Positions 1 to 8,199 are shown, counted from the first letter of the stretch. The stretch: 38,402 bases of DNA from an uncultured Candidatus Thioglobus sp. (GCA_000205985.2 GG730002.1:1-38402), one strand, 5' to 3'. Notes: generated by a model from the letters alone, not told the origin. Numbers and translations: made by a program.

Positions 1-19
1 TCCGGGGGGGGATCCCCCC
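1..19. other. Cloning-vector polylinker-like end
   Basis: The first bases are G- and C-homopolymer runs around a BamHI GGATCC. They resemble a fosmid cloning-site junction read with poor quality. The opposite end of the window also carries GGATCC with similar context, so this is probably vector rather than genome. The exact junction with the insert is uncertain by a few bases. Confidence 0.6.
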
Positions 20-222
20 AAGACTCTTCGAGTTTGATTTTGTGCCACGCCATAATCTGCATAAAAAAAGCTTTGAATTTCTTTGTGTACATGCCACACA
101 GGATCACCATCTCGCCCACATGCTGGATAGTACAATGAGTTTTCTAGTAGTTCTTTAAGTGGGAATTTATCAGTAATTTCCCCATCTTTAATTTTGATAT
201 TTTTAAGTAGCTCTTTGTGCAT
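20..222 (-). CDS. Hypothetical protein, 3' part cut by the insert end
   Basis: An open frame on the minus strand starts with ATG at 222-220 and runs without a stop into the insert end, giving about 68 residues of an incomplete protein. The N-terminus begins MHKELLKNIKIKDGEI and continues with a distinctive YYPACGRDGDPVWH stretch at about residues 36-49, then a FFYADYG motif. I do not recognise the family; the motif reads like a conserved domain rather than random translation. There is no strong Shine-Dalgarno. It lies at the element side of the orphan tRNA end at 669-691, so it is probably cargo of an integrated element. Function unknown. Confidence 0.6.
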
Positions 223-310
223 TTTTACAGCCTATTGAATAATTGAGCTTCAATTATCTCAAATAGTTAAGTCATGACATGTCTCTGACCTGTATAAGGT
301 ACGGGTTTTC

Positions 311-433
311 TTATTCAAATAAGTCTATTTGACTTTTAGACCGTAGAATAATTTTATTCATTTCCTTAGATTTTGATTTAAGTAACTCTTTAACTTTAAT
401 ATAGTTACTTCTATCTATCCATTTAGTGGACAT
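311..433 (-). pseudogene. Short degenerate reading frame, possible gene remnant
   Basis: A minus-strand frame from ATG 433 to TAA 311 encodes 40 residues, lysine/serine rich, beginning MSTKWIDRSNYIKVKELL. The same frame stays open upstream to about 515 without a start codon, giving roughly 65 codons between stops. That pattern suits the 3' remnant of a decayed gene. No family is recognised, and it could be a chance frame in AT-rich DNA. Confidence 0.25.
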
Positions 434-552
434 GGTGAGTTCTTGCTGTATACACTTGCAAGAAGAGTTCTTAAAGTCATTAACAACCTTGGTATAAGTC
501 TGTTTATCAAATATTTAATTTAAGTATTTTAAAAGTGATTTTTCTAGAAGAG

Positions 553-578
553 AAAGTTTCACTACAATTTAACTACAT
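553..578 (+). repeat. 26-nt repeat, copy 1 (candidate recombinase-binding site)
   Basis: This 26-nt segment matches 35513-35538 at 24 of 26 positions in the same orientation. It contains AAAGTTTCACTACA followed by a second ACTACAT. Copy 1 lies about 90 nt before the orphan tRNA end at 669-691; copy 2 lies 42 nt after tRNA-Ser. The shared position next to tRNA attachment sites suggests a tyrosine-recombinase arm or core site. The function is inferred, the repeat is directly visible. Confidence 0.6.
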
Positions 579-627
579 TGACAATAAACAGCCTTAAATA
601 TAGATATTCAAAAAGTGAAAACCCTTA

Positions 628-633
628 TATAAT
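628..633 (+). promoter_or_regulatory. Candidate -10 box upstream of serB
   Basis: A perfect TATAAT lies 74 nt before the serB start. The -35 region is weak (TATTCA at 605-610, 17-nt spacing). A TTGACA at 578-583 is too far upstream to pair with this box. If real, transcription would begin near 640, inside the putative element, and read out through the orphan tRNA end into serB-ccmF. Confidence 0.35.
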
Positions 634-668
634 AGGCATTTTTAACTGTGCATAGGTATCAACTTGCT

Positions 669-691
669 TTCGAGTCTCTCCTTCCGCACCA
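669..691 (+). other. Orphan tRNA 3' end (candidate att site, tRNA-Leu-like)
   Basis: The segment has the exact layout of a tRNA 3' end: T-loop TTCGAGT (669-675), T-stem 3' arm CTCTC (676-680), acceptor strand CTTCCGC (681-687), discriminator A and an encoded CCA (689-691). The preceding bases cannot form the T-stem (GAGAG would be needed), and no D-arm, anticodon arm or 5' acceptor (GCGGAAG) lies upstream. It is therefore a fragment, not a gene. Such fragments are left at the distal end of elements that integrate into a tRNA 3' end; the intact tRNA, probably tRNA-Leu, would lie left of the window. Confidence 0.75.
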
Positions 692-707
692 TAATCCTAT
701 TTAGGTT

Positions 708-1526
708 ATGAAAACAATCATTCAACACAGTACTGATGCGCAGATTTCTACACAGATAACAGACATCTATCACTGTAAGATCAAGTATTACGATACACAC
801 ATTCGTTTCTATACCGATCAACAAATTGATCTTGATGTGTTAAGACAAACTCATTCAACTGATTTTAATTATCTACCCACACTTGATTTTTCACAAATAA
901 AGTTATTTGTGAGCGATATGGACTCGACCTTAATTAATATTGAATGCATTGATGAGATTGCTGATTTTGCAAATATTAAACCTCAAGTGGCTGCTATTAC
1001 TGAACGTGCCATGCAGGGTGAGTTGGATTTTAAAACCTCTTTAATTGAGCGTGTTGCTTTATTAAAAGGACTTGATATTGATGTATTGAATAAGGTTTAT
1101 GCTGATCGATTGCGAGTAAATGAGGGAGGCAGGGAATTGGTTCGGTTTTTAAAAACCAAGTCGATAAAAACTTCAGTTGTGTCTGGCGGGTTTACTTTTT
1201 TTACCAATCGATTAGCCAAAGATTTAGGTTTGGATCATTCTCGTGGTTGTGTGTTAAATATTGAGAATAATCAACTAGCAGGAACAACGCAAGGAGATAT
1301 TATTGATGCTCGTGCTAAGGCTGAATTTGTACGAGAGTTGTGCAACGAGTACTCAATTGAGCTGAATCAAGTGATTGTCGTTGGCGATGGCGCTAATGAT
1401 TTAGAAATGATGAAAATAGCAGGATTGTCAGTGGCTTATCACGCAAAACCGTCAGTATTGGCGCAAGCAAATATTGTCATTAGTTTCGGTGGATTAGATA
1501 AAATAATAGATTTATTCGATGAATAG
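708..1526 (+). CDS. serB: Phosphoserine phosphatase
   Basis: This 272-residue HAD-family enzyme removes the phosphate from O-phosphoserine, the last step of serine synthesis, in the cytoplasm. HAD motif I is DMDST at residues 70-74, with D70 the expected nucleophile and D72 the acid/base. Motif II is the SGG at 159-161, and motif III is GDGANDLEMM at 226-235, which binds Mg2+. Residues 1-60 form a short N-terminal domain, shorter than in the enterobacterial enzyme. A weak AGG precedes the ATG. It is the first backbone gene after the orphan tRNA end and ccmF starts 6 nt after its stop, so the two are probably cotranscribed. Confidence 0.93.
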   Translation: MKTIIQHSTDAQISTQITDIYHCKIKYYDTHIRFYTDQQIDLDVLRQTHSTDFNYLPTLDFSQIKLFVSDMDSTLINIECIDEIADFANIKPQVAAITERAMQGELDFKTSLIERVALLKGLDIDVLNKVYADRLRVNEGGRELVRFLKTKSIKTSVVSGGFTFFTNRLAKDLGLDHSRGCVLNIENNQLAGTTQGDIIDARAKAEFVRELCNEYSIELNQVIVVGDGANDLEMMKIAGLSVAYHAKPSVLAQANIVISFGGLDKIIDLFDE

Positions 1527-1532
1527 GATTTT

Positions 1533-3437
1533 ATGCTAGTTGAAATTGGACATTTTGCATTAGTACTTGCATTGGTGTTTACCTTGCTACAGGTAATATT
1601 ACCAGCAATCGGATTTGCTAAACAAAACAAAACATTGGTTCAATTAACTAAACCTCTTCTATGGGGTCAGTTCTTTTGGATTGCAGTGTCATTTGCTGTA
1701 CTCATGAACGCTTTTGTTGTAGATGATTTTACTGTTAAATATGTAGCTAATAATTCAAATACAGAATTACCTTTACTTTTTAAGGTCTCTGCCGTTTGGG
1801 GTGCACACGAAGGTTCGTTGTTATTGTGGGCGCTCATTCTTAGTGCTTGGAGTGTTGCAGTATCAGTCTTTTCTAAGCGTTTGCCTTCAGAAGTACTTAA
1901 TCATATATTGATTGTTCTAGGCTTAATTAGTATTGGATTTTTATTATTTTTATTAATTACTTCCAATCCTTTTGAGCGCTTAAGTTTTATGCCTGTGCAG
2001 GGAAGAGAGCTTAACCCTTTACTGCAAGATTTTGGTTTAGCAATTCATCCGCCGATGTTATACATGGGTTATGTGGGTTTGGCAATACCCTTTGCATTTG
2101 TACTTTCTTCACTTATTCGTGGACAATTGGATTCAACTTGGCTCAGGTGGTCTCGCCCTTGGACCTTGGTTGCCTGGGCATTTTTAACGTTTGGTATTAC
2201 ACTTGGATCTTGGTGGGCCTATTATGAACTCGGCTGGGGCGGTTGGTGGTTTTGGGATCCGGTAGAAAATGCATCCTTTATGCCATGGTTAGTGGCGACT
2301 GCCTTGGTGCATTCTTTGAGTGTGAGTGAAAAACGTGGCGCTTTTAAACATTGGACAGTGCTGTTAGCGATCTCAGGTTTCTCTTTAAGTTTATTGGGTA
2401 CTTTTCTAGTGCGTTCTGGCATCTTAACTTCTGTACATTCTTTTGCCGCAGATCCAGCCAGAGGTCTCTTTATTTTGATATTTTTAGTGATTGTGATCGG
2501 TGGCTCGTTAATACTGTATGCATGGCGAGCTACCTTGATGCGTAGTAGTAATACATTTTCTCTCTTATCTAGAGAGAGTGGCTTATTGATTAATAATATC
2601 TTGTTAGTGGCGGCGATGCTCAGCGTATTTTTAGGTACGCTTTACCCGCTTTTGTTAGACTCATTAGGTTTGGGGAAAATTTCAGTCGGCGCACCTTATT
2701 TTGATGCGGTGTTTGTACCAATTATGATCCCCGCAGTATTGGTAATGGCTGTTGGGCCATTTTTACGTTGGAAAAAAGACACAATCAAAAGAACTGGAAA
2801 TCTACTAAAAATTATCTGGGCTAGTATTTTTCTATTATTTATCGTAACTTTATTTTTAACTGATAATATTTTTGTTCTATTGGCCACGTTTTTATTTGTT
2901 TGGATAGTGTTGCATTCATTAATGTTATTCATTCAGAGGTATCGTCAAAAAGGCACTATGAGTACTGCATTTATTGGCATGATAATGGCACACATTGGTA
3001 TTGCTGTGTTTTTATTAGGTGCAACGGTTACCACTCAGTATGGTATTGAAAAAGATTTAAAAATGGAGCTCAATGAAACCGTTGATATTAAAGGCTACCA
3101 ATTTACTTTCAAAGGCGTTAATAATTTTTCAGAACGAAATTACCAAGGCTTTAAAGGGCATATAGAGGTGCATTACGAGGGAGGTAAAATTGTAGATCTC
3201 AAACCTGAGAAGCGTAATTACAACACAGGTATGCCAATGACAGAAGCCGCTATTGATCCTTCCTTATATCGAGACCTTTATGTTGCACTAGGTGAGCCTT
3301 TGGAGAGCAGTGCATGGAGTTTAAGGATATATTATAAACCACTGATTCGCTGGATATGGTTGGGTGGAATATTAATTTCATTGGGCGCATTGCTGGCTGC
3401 CTTTGATAGGCGCTACCGATTAAGGAGAAAATCATGA
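1533..3437 (+). CDS. ccmF: Cytochrome c maturation heme lyase subunit CcmF
   Basis: This 634-residue polytopic inner-membrane protein is the core of the System I heme lyase, which joins heme to the CXXCH motif of apocytochromes c on the periplasmic side. The tryptophan-rich WWD signature, GWGGWWFWDPVENAS, is at about residues 234-248, and further hallmark segments include WGAHEGSLLLW near residue 90. More than a dozen hydrophobic segments are apparent, and length is normal for CcmF. It overlaps the next gene by 4 nt (ATGA), indicating translational coupling with CcmI. The substrates may include the periplasmic cytochrome c encoded at the right end of the window. Confidence 0.95.
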   Translation: MLVEIGHFALVLALVFTLLQVILPAIGFAKQNKTLVQLTKPLLWGQFFWIAVSFAVLMNAFVVDDFTVKYVANNSNTELPLLFKVSAVWGAHEGSLLLWALILSAWSVAVSVFSKRLPSEVLNHILIVLGLISIGFLLFLLITSNPFERLSFMPVQGRELNPLLQDFGLAIHPPMLYMGYVGLAIPFAFVLSSLIRGQLDSTWLRWSRPWTLVAWAFLTFGITLGSWWAYYELGWGGWWFWDPVENASFMPWLVATALVHSLSVSEKRGAFKHWTVLLAISGFSLSLLGTFLVRSGILTSVHSFAADPARGLFILIFLVIVIGGSLILYAWRATLMRSSNTFSLLSRESGLLINNILLVAAMLSVFLGTLYPLLLDSLGLGKISVGAPYFDAVFVPIMIPAVLVMAVGPFLRWKKDTIKRTGNLLKIIWASIFLLFIVTLFLTDNIFVLLATFLFVWIVLHSLMLFIQRYRQKGTMSTAFIGMIMAHIGIAVFLLGATVTTQYGIEKDLKMELNETVDIKGYQFTFKGVNNFSERNYQGFKGHIEVHYEGGKIVDLKPEKRNYNTGMPMTEAAIDPSLYRDLYVALGEPLESSAWSLRIYYKPLIRWIWLGGILISLGALLAAFDRRYRLRRKS

Positions 3438-4609
3438 GTATGTACCTGTGGTTTGGTTTGATGATCGCTACTTCTGTACTTTGGACGCTTTGGTTTTTTT
3501 ATCGGCCACTTAAAGATAACAGGACAGATCTTGAAAGTTCAAACATCGAATTAGGCAAGCAAAAACAACTTGAATTAGAACAAGATTTAGAACAAGGTTT
3601 AATTAATGATGGTGAATTCAATAAGGCCGTTGAAGAAATCACTCAAACACTTGCGATTGAGTTAAATCAAACTAGCGTTAATTTAAATAAAAAACAAGGC
3701 ACTCTATGGTGGGCTATTATCTTGGTATTAATTGCTTTACCAGCTACATCTTTATTGACGTACAACTATTTAGCCCCAAAGCACGATGTGGAGAAGGTTG
3801 CTAGTATTGCTCAAGTGCAGAATGCGCCGCTTAGCTTAGAACAAAGTGTGGTTAAAATCAAACAGGGCCTAGTGGGAGACCCAAATAATGCCGATTCTTG
3901 GAAAATTCTAGGGCTTACCTATTTTGAACTCGGTCAACTTGAAGAATCTTTAGGCGCTTATGAGCGCGCATACCAGCTAGCCCCTAAAGATGTTGGATTA
4001 TTGGTTGAATACGCATCAGTCATTGCTACTTCTCAAAACGATCAATTCGTGGGTCGGGCATCAACTTTAGTGCGAGAAGCGTTAGAGATTAATCCTAATG
4101 CACCCGATGCTTTGTATTTGGCAGGACTGGTCTCTGTCAATGCGGGGCAATTTGATTTAGCCAAAAAAGTTTGGCAACGAGCTTTGTCATTGTTGCCTCA
4201 AGACCACCCTGATCGTACTATTCTAGAAAATATTTTGGTTGAATTGGCAGAAATACAAGGTGAGGGAATTCCTCAACATCAAGTGACTGTTAATGTTGAT
4301 TTATCTGAACGCTTGCGCCAGGCAGAATTTAGCGAATATTATTTAATGGTTTATATTAAAGCCGCACAAGGTAGGCCGATGCCAATTGCCATTCAGAAAA
4401 TTAAACTCAAAGATTTTTCAGGAAAGGTAGTGCTCACGGATGGAAATTCAGTCATGCCGAGTAGCAAGTTATCTCAATCCAGTGAAGTAGTTGCTGTAGT
4501 GCGTCTTAGTCAGTCTGGCTCGGCAATGAAACAAGCGAATGATGTTCAAGTACTCAGTCCAGTAATTAATGTTAGGGATAATCCAACGGTTAATTTGCAG
4601 GTAGAATAA
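3434..4609 (+). CDS. ccmI: Cytochrome c maturation protein CcmI (TPR)
   Basis: The 391-residue protein has a transmembrane segment at about residues 4-22, a short cytoplasmic loop, a second segment at about 91-112, and then a periplasmic TPR region (about 130-280) with repeats such as ADSWKILGLTYFELGQ. This is the CcmI layout; CcmI holds apocytochrome c for heme attachment. In E. coli the same region is the C-terminal half of CcmH. AGGAG stands 7 nt before the ATG, which overlaps the ccmF stop. The thioredoxin CcmG and the redox protein CcmH/CcmL usually encoded between ccmF and ccmI are missing here. Confidence 0.87.
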   Translation: MSMYLWFGLMIATSVLWTLWFFYRPLKDNRTDLESSNIELGKQKQLELEQDLEQGLINDGEFNKAVEEITQTLAIELNQTSVNLNKKQGTLWWAIILVLIALPATSLLTYNYLAPKHDVEKVASIAQVQNAPLSLEQSVVKIKQGLVGDPNNADSWKILGLTYFELGQLEESLGAYERAYQLAPKDVGLLVEYASVIATSQNDQFVGRASTLVREALEINPNAPDALYLAGLVSVNAGQFDLAKKVWQRALSLLPQDHPDRTILENILVELAEIQGEGIPQHQVTVNVDLSERLRQAEFSEYYLMVYIKAAQGRPMPIAIQKIKLKDFSGKVVLTDGNSVMPSSKLSQSSEVVAVVRLSQSGSAMKQANDVQVLSPVINVRDNPTVNLQVE

Positions 4610-4618
4610 CCGCCTACC

Positions 4619-5743
4619 ATGAGTGATACTTTACAACTAGCAAAAGATTTAATCAGTCGACCTTCAGTCACACCTAAGGATGAAGGCTGCCAGTTGCTTA
4701 TGATAGATCGACTTGAGTCGGTTGGTTTTTCGATTAAGTCTTTAAAATTTGGCGAAGTTGAAAACTTTTGGGCAACTCATGGCGATACTGGACCAGTATT
4801 CGTTTTCGCCGGCCATACTGACGTTGTGCCCGTGGGTAAAAATTGGCAGACTGATCCTTTTAATCCAATAGTAAAAGACGGTTTACTGTATGGTCGAGGA
4901 GCGGCTGATATGAAAGGTTCACTTGCTGCGATGGTAGTAGCAAGTGAACGATTCGTTGCAGATTTTCCTAGTCACAAAGGCAGTATTGGTTTTTTGATCA
5001 CGGCTGATGAAGAAGGTCCGGCCGTTGATGGTACGGTGAAAGTTTGTGAGTATTTAAAAAAATCAAACCAATCAGTTGATTATTGTTTAGTGGGTGAGCC
5101 ATCTTCAACTGAGCAACTGGGTGATGTTATTAAAAATGGTCGTCGTGGCTCTTTGAATGGCCGCTTAACGATTATAGGCAAGCAGGGGCACATTGCATAC
5201 CCGCATTTGGCTAACAATCCTATTCATCTCGCCATACCAGCGTTGGATGATTTGTGTCGTGAATTATGGGATGAAGGTAATGACTATTTCCCTGCTACCA
5301 GTTTTCAAATTTCCAATGTTCATTCTGGGACAGGTGTGACTAATGTTATTCCAGGTAATACTGAAATTGTATTTAATTTTAGATATTCAACCGAGTCTAC
5401 TCATGAACAATTGCAAGATCGAGTAGCGGCAATTTTAGATAAGCGCGCGCTTAACTACACAATTAATTGGGAGCATTCTGGTTATCCTTTTTTAACGCCT
5501 GAAGGCGATTTAGTGAATGCTTGTGTGGATGCAATTCAAGTGGTGAAAGGTATTGATGTTGAATTATCAACCTCAGGAGGCACTTCAGACGGCCGGTTCA
5601 TTGCACCGGTGTTAGATGCTCAAGTGGTTGAGCTGGGTCCTCTTAATGCAACCATTCATCAAGTTGATGAGTGCGTTAGTACACAAGATTTGGATGATTT
5701 AACCGATATTTATTATCAAGTTCTTAAAAATATTTTAGTCTGA
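4619..5743 (+). CDS. dapE: Succinyl-diaminopimelate desuccinylase
   Basis: The 374-residue M20-family dizinc hydrolase converts N-succinyl-LL-diaminopimelate to LL-diaminopimelate and succinate in lysine and peptidoglycan precursor synthesis. Visible metal/catalytic residues include H66 and D68 in [11 protein letters not shown]97 in [10 protein letters not shown], the E131-E132 pair in ITADEEG, the glutamate of VGEPSS, and a C-terminal histidine in NATIHQVDE. Length matches the family. It begins 9 nt after ccmI, and its stop shares one base with the trmD start (TGATG), so it belongs to the serB-ccmF-ccmI-dapE-trmD run. dapA follows in a separate transcription unit about 2.5 kb downstream. Confidence 0.95.
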   Translation: MSDTLQLAKDLISRPSVTPKDEGCQLLMIDRLESVGFSIKSLKFGEVENFWATHGDTGPVFVFAGHTDVVPVGKNWQTDPFNPIVKDGLLYGRGAADMKGSLAAMVVASERFVADFPSHKGSIGFLITADEEGPAVDGTVKVCEYLKKSNQSVDYCLVGEPSSTEQLGDVIKNGRRGSLNGRLTIIGKQGHIAYPHLANNPIHLAIPALDDLCRELWDEGNDYFPATSFQISNVHSGTGVTNVIPGNTEIVFNFRYSTESTHEQLQDRVAAILDKRALNYTINWEHSGYPFLTPEGDLVNACVDAIQVVKGIDVELSTSGGTSDGRFIAPVLDAQVVELGPLNATIHQVDECVSTQDLDDLTDIYYQVLKNILV

Positions 5744-6414
5744 TGCGTTTTGATGTTATTACACTTTTCCCTGAAATGTTTTCAGCGATTAAAGATGAGG
5801 GTGTGATTGCACGCGGGATTAAGAAATCGCTATTATCCATTCACACTTGGCAACTACGTGACTTTAGCGACAACAAACATCGGAATATTGACGACAAGCC
5901 ATATGGTGGCGGTGCTGGTATGGTAATGCAAGTTAAACCCATACGTGATTGTATTAGAAAAATTAAACAAGACACACCTGGGACAATGGTTATTTACTTA
6001 TCACCTCAAGGTGAAAAATTGACCCATGATTTAGCTAAAGAATTGTCAGAGTTAGATTCGATTGCTTTATTGTGTGGTCGTTATGAAGGTGTGGATGAGC
6101 GCGTGATTGAGCATGATGTTGATAAGGAAGTCTCGATTGGTGATTATGTGATTAGTGGTGGTGAGCTCGCTGCAATGGTGCTTATTGATACTGTAAGCCG
6201 ACAAATACCGGGTGTGCTTGGTAACCAGGATTCTTTAAACGACTCATTTTCAAATGGTTTATTGGATTATCCGCACTACAGTCGACCTGAAGAAATTGAC
6301 AGCCAGGCAGTGCCCGCAGTTTTACTTAGTGGTCATCAAGCTAATATCAACGCTTGGCGTAGTAAACAGTCTATTAAAAAAACCGAAGAAAAACGAAAGG
6401 ATTTGCTTAAATAA
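5743..6414 (+). CDS. trmD: tRNA (guanine37-N1)-methyltransferase
   Basis: TrmD methylates G37 next to the anticodon in tRNAs reading CNN, Leu and Pro codons, preventing +1 frameshifting. This 223-residue SPOUT enzyme shows the trefoil-knot S-adenosylmethionine site: LLCGRYEGVDER at about residues 109-120 and SIGDYVISGGELAAM at about 131-145. The N-terminal [13 protein letters not shown] is typical of the family. It is somewhat shorter at the C-terminus than the E. coli protein (255 residues). Its start overlaps the dapE stop by 1 nt. In many bacteria trmD follows rpsP-rimM; here those two genes are about 23 kb away. Confidence 0.95.
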   Translation: MRFDVITLFPEMFSAIKDEGVIARGIKKSLLSIHTWQLRDFSDNKHRNIDDKPYGGGAGMVMQVKPIRDCIRKIKQDTPGTMVIYLSPQGEKLTHDLAKELSELDSIALLCGRYEGVDERVIEHDVDKEVSIGDYVISGGELAAMVLIDTVSRQIPGVLGNQDSLNDSFSNGLLDYPHYSRPEEIDSQAVPAVLLSGHQANINAWRSKQSIKKTEEKRKDLLK

Positions 6415-6499
6415 CAAACGGTTGCTTTTTTTTATATTTTTTCTATAATCAAACTAGTTATTTTGTAACGGCGCAAAATACAATATTAAGCATTGTTGC

Positions 6500-6529
6500 T
6501 TTACAAGTTGCCCATGGTGGGTTTATTAT
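6500..6529 (+). promoter_or_regulatory. Candidate sigma70 promoter of glnK-amtB
   Basis: TTTACA at 6500-6505 and TATTAT at 6524-6529 are separated by 18 nt, each one mismatch from consensus, placing the start near 6536. I did not find a convincing sigma54 -24/-12 element or a clear NtrC site in 6415-6566, although glnK-amtB operons are often nitrogen-controlled that way. Confidence 0.4.
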
Positions 6530-6532
6530 TTT

Positions 6533-6552
6533 GTAAGTTAATGAAAACTTAC
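6533..6552 (+). promoter_or_regulatory. Inverted repeat in the glnK leader
   Basis: GTAAGTT (6533-6539) and AACTTAC (6546-6552) form a perfect 7-bp inverted repeat around a 6-nt loop. It sits between the candidate -10 box and the Shine-Dalgarno GGAGGAG at 6560-6566. It could be an operator or a leader hairpin that tunes translation of glnK; the sequence alone does not decide. Confidence 0.3.
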
Positions 6553-6572
6553 TATTATCGGAGGAGATGAGT

Positions 6573-6911
6573 ATGAAATTTGTAACGGCAATTCTTAGAC
6601 CGCACAAATTAGACGATGTCAGGGAGGCATTATCTGAGGTTGGAGTATCTGGAATCACAGTGACTGAAGTTAAAGGCTTTGGTCGTCAAAAAGGACACAC
6701 TGAGCTGTATCGTGGCGCAGAGTATCAAATTGATTTTTTACCAAAAATTAAATTAGAGATTGCAATTCCTGCATCTAAGTTGGATGAAGTGATTGAAGTG
6801 ATCATTAATGTTGCCAATTCTGGCAAGGTTGGCGATGGCAAAATTTTTGTCACTAATTTAGATAAAGTGGTTCGTATTCGCACGGGCGAAACTGACCAAG
6901 ATGCACTTTAA
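6573..6911 (+). CDS. glnK: Nitrogen regulatory protein P-II (GlnK type)
   Basis: PII proteins sense 2-oxoglutarate, ATP/ADP and glutamine status and, in the GlnK form, plug the ammonium channel AmtB. The product is 112 residues, exactly the family length, if started at ATG 6573. An in-frame ATG at 6567 abuts the GGAGGAG ribosome site with no spacing, whereas 6573 gives proper spacing and the family start MKFVTAI. The T-loop carries Tyr51 (GHTELYRGAEY), the uridylylation site. The C-terminal GKIFV and RIRTGE motifs bind nucleotide. amtB starts 10 nt downstream, which favours GlnK over GlnB. Confidence 0.93.
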   Translation: MKFVTAILRPHKLDDVREALSEVGVSGITVTEVKGFGRQKGHTELYRGAEYQIDFLPKIKLEIAIPASKLDEVIEVIINVANSGKVGDGKIFVTNLDKVVRIRTGETDQDAL

Positions 6912-6921
6912 GGAGTAAAAA

Positions 6922-8199
6922 ATGAAAAAATTATTAATATTATTGGCTTTATTGCCAATGACCGTGTTCGCCGAAGGTTTGAATGGTGCGAATACCTCGT
7001 GGATTCTAACGTCAACCGTGTTAGTTTTATTTATGACCTTGCCAGGTCTGGCATTATTTTATGGTGGTTTAGTACGCACTAAGAACATTTTGTCAGTTTT
7101 GATGCAGTGTTTTGCTATTGCTGGCATTGTGTCAATCCTTTGGCTGGTGGCTGGCTATTCAATCGCCTTTGCTGAGGGTAATGCTTATTTTGGTGATTTA
7201 TCCAAGTTTATGTTGTCAGGTATTTTAGAAGGTACAGTACATAGTAGTGGTATTCCTGAAAGCTTGTTTGCACTTTTCCAGATGACGTTTGCTATTATTA
7301 CCCCAGCACTAATCATAGGTGGCTTTGCTGAGCGTATGAAATTTTCAGCAGTGCTATTGTTTAGTGCGATTTGGCTAATTGTAGTTTATGCACCAATTAC
7401 TCACTGGGTGTGGGGCGGCGGTTGGCTACAAAACATGGGCTTGTTAGACTTTGCTGGTGGTACGGTTGTACATATTACTGCCGGTGTTGCTGCTTTGGTG
7501 GCGGCAATTGTAATCGGTCCTCGCAATGGCTTCCCATCAAAGCCAATGCCACCACATAACATGACCATGACCATTACCGGTGCGGCGATGCTATGGGTTG
7601 GCTGGTTCGGCTTTAATGGTGGTTCTGCATTGGCGGCAAATGGTGATGCGGCAATGGCAATGCTGGTGACACACATTTCAGCAGCAGCAGGCGCAATGAC
7701 TTGGATGTTCTATGAATGGGTTAAGTTTGGTAAGCCAACGGCCTTAGGTGCAGTGACTGGTATGGTTGCTGGTTTAGGCACGATTACACCGGCTTCTGGT
7801 TTTGTAGGTCCTGCAGGTGGTTTAGTAATTGGTATTGTTGCAGGTATTGTGTGTTTCAACGCAGTTATACTTATTAAGCAAAAATGGAAAATTGACGATT
7901 CGTTGGATGTCTTTCCAGTGCATGGTGTTGGTGGCGTGATCGGTACATTAATGGCGGCAGTTTTTGCATCAAATGAATTGGGAATTTTTAGTGGTCAAGG
8001 CTTGGCAGAAGGTATGACTATTATGTCTCAATTAAATATTCAGGCAATCGGTGTTGTGGCAACGTTTACTTATACCGCTGTTGCAACTTATATTATTCTT
8101 AAAGTAGTTAATATGATTACAGGTTTAAGAGTGAGCGAAGAAGAAGAGCAACAAGGCTTAGACATTGTGTCTCATGAAGAAAAAGGCTACGATCTTTAA
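6922..8199 (+). CDS. amtB: Ammonium transporter AmtB
   Basis: This 425-residue Amt/MEP/Rh channel moves ammonium across the inner membrane. A cleavable signal peptide (about residues 1-18, ending MTVFA|EG) precedes eleven predicted membrane segments, as in bacterial Amt proteins. The two pore histidines are seen in GGTVVHITAGV (about residue 180) and FPVHGVGGVIGT (about residue 333); the family signature DFAGGTVVH is intact. A good AAGGAG site lies 7 nt before the ATG. It is cotranscribed with glnK and closed by a strong terminator. High-affinity ammonium uptake suits a marine or symbiotic life. Confidence 0.96.
   Translation: MKKLLILLALLPMTVFAEGLNGANTSWILTSTVLVLFMTLPGLALFYGGLVRTKNILSVLMQCFAIAGIVSILWLVAGYSIAFAEGNAYFGDLSKFMLSGILEGTVHSSGIPESLFALFQMTFAIITPALIIGGFAERMKFSAVLLFSAIWLIVVYAPITHWVWGGGWLQNMGLLDFAGGTVVHITAGVAALVAAIVIGPRNGFPSKPMPPHNMTMTITGAAMLWVGWFGFNGGSALAANGDAAMAMLVTHISAAAGAMTWMFYEWVKFGKPTALGAVTGMVAGLGTITPASGFVGPAGGLVIGIVAGIVCFNAVILIKQKWKIDDSLDVFPVHGVGGVIGTLMAAVFASNELGIFSGQGLAEGMTIMSQLNIQAIGVVATFTYTAVATYIILKVVNMITGLRVSEEEEQQGLDIVSHEEKGYDL

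Larger units (their letters stand above)
223..668. other. Gene-poor AT-rich end of a putative integrated element
   Basis: This stretch between the truncated hypothetical gene and the orphan tRNA 3' end has no convincing intact gene. It holds a short degenerate minus-strand frame (311-433), a repeat copy shared with the other tRNA-linked region (553-578) and a TATAAT box (628-633). A gene-poor, recombinase-site-bearing margin next to a tRNA fragment is what the end of a genomic island looks like. This is inference; the rest of the element would lie to the left of the window. Confidence 0.5.

Noticed and set aside
6415-6566. NtrC/sigma54 control of glnK-amtB
   Set aside because: TGCCCATGGTGGG looks slightly like an NtrC half-site pair, but no -24/-12 element with correct spacing was found.
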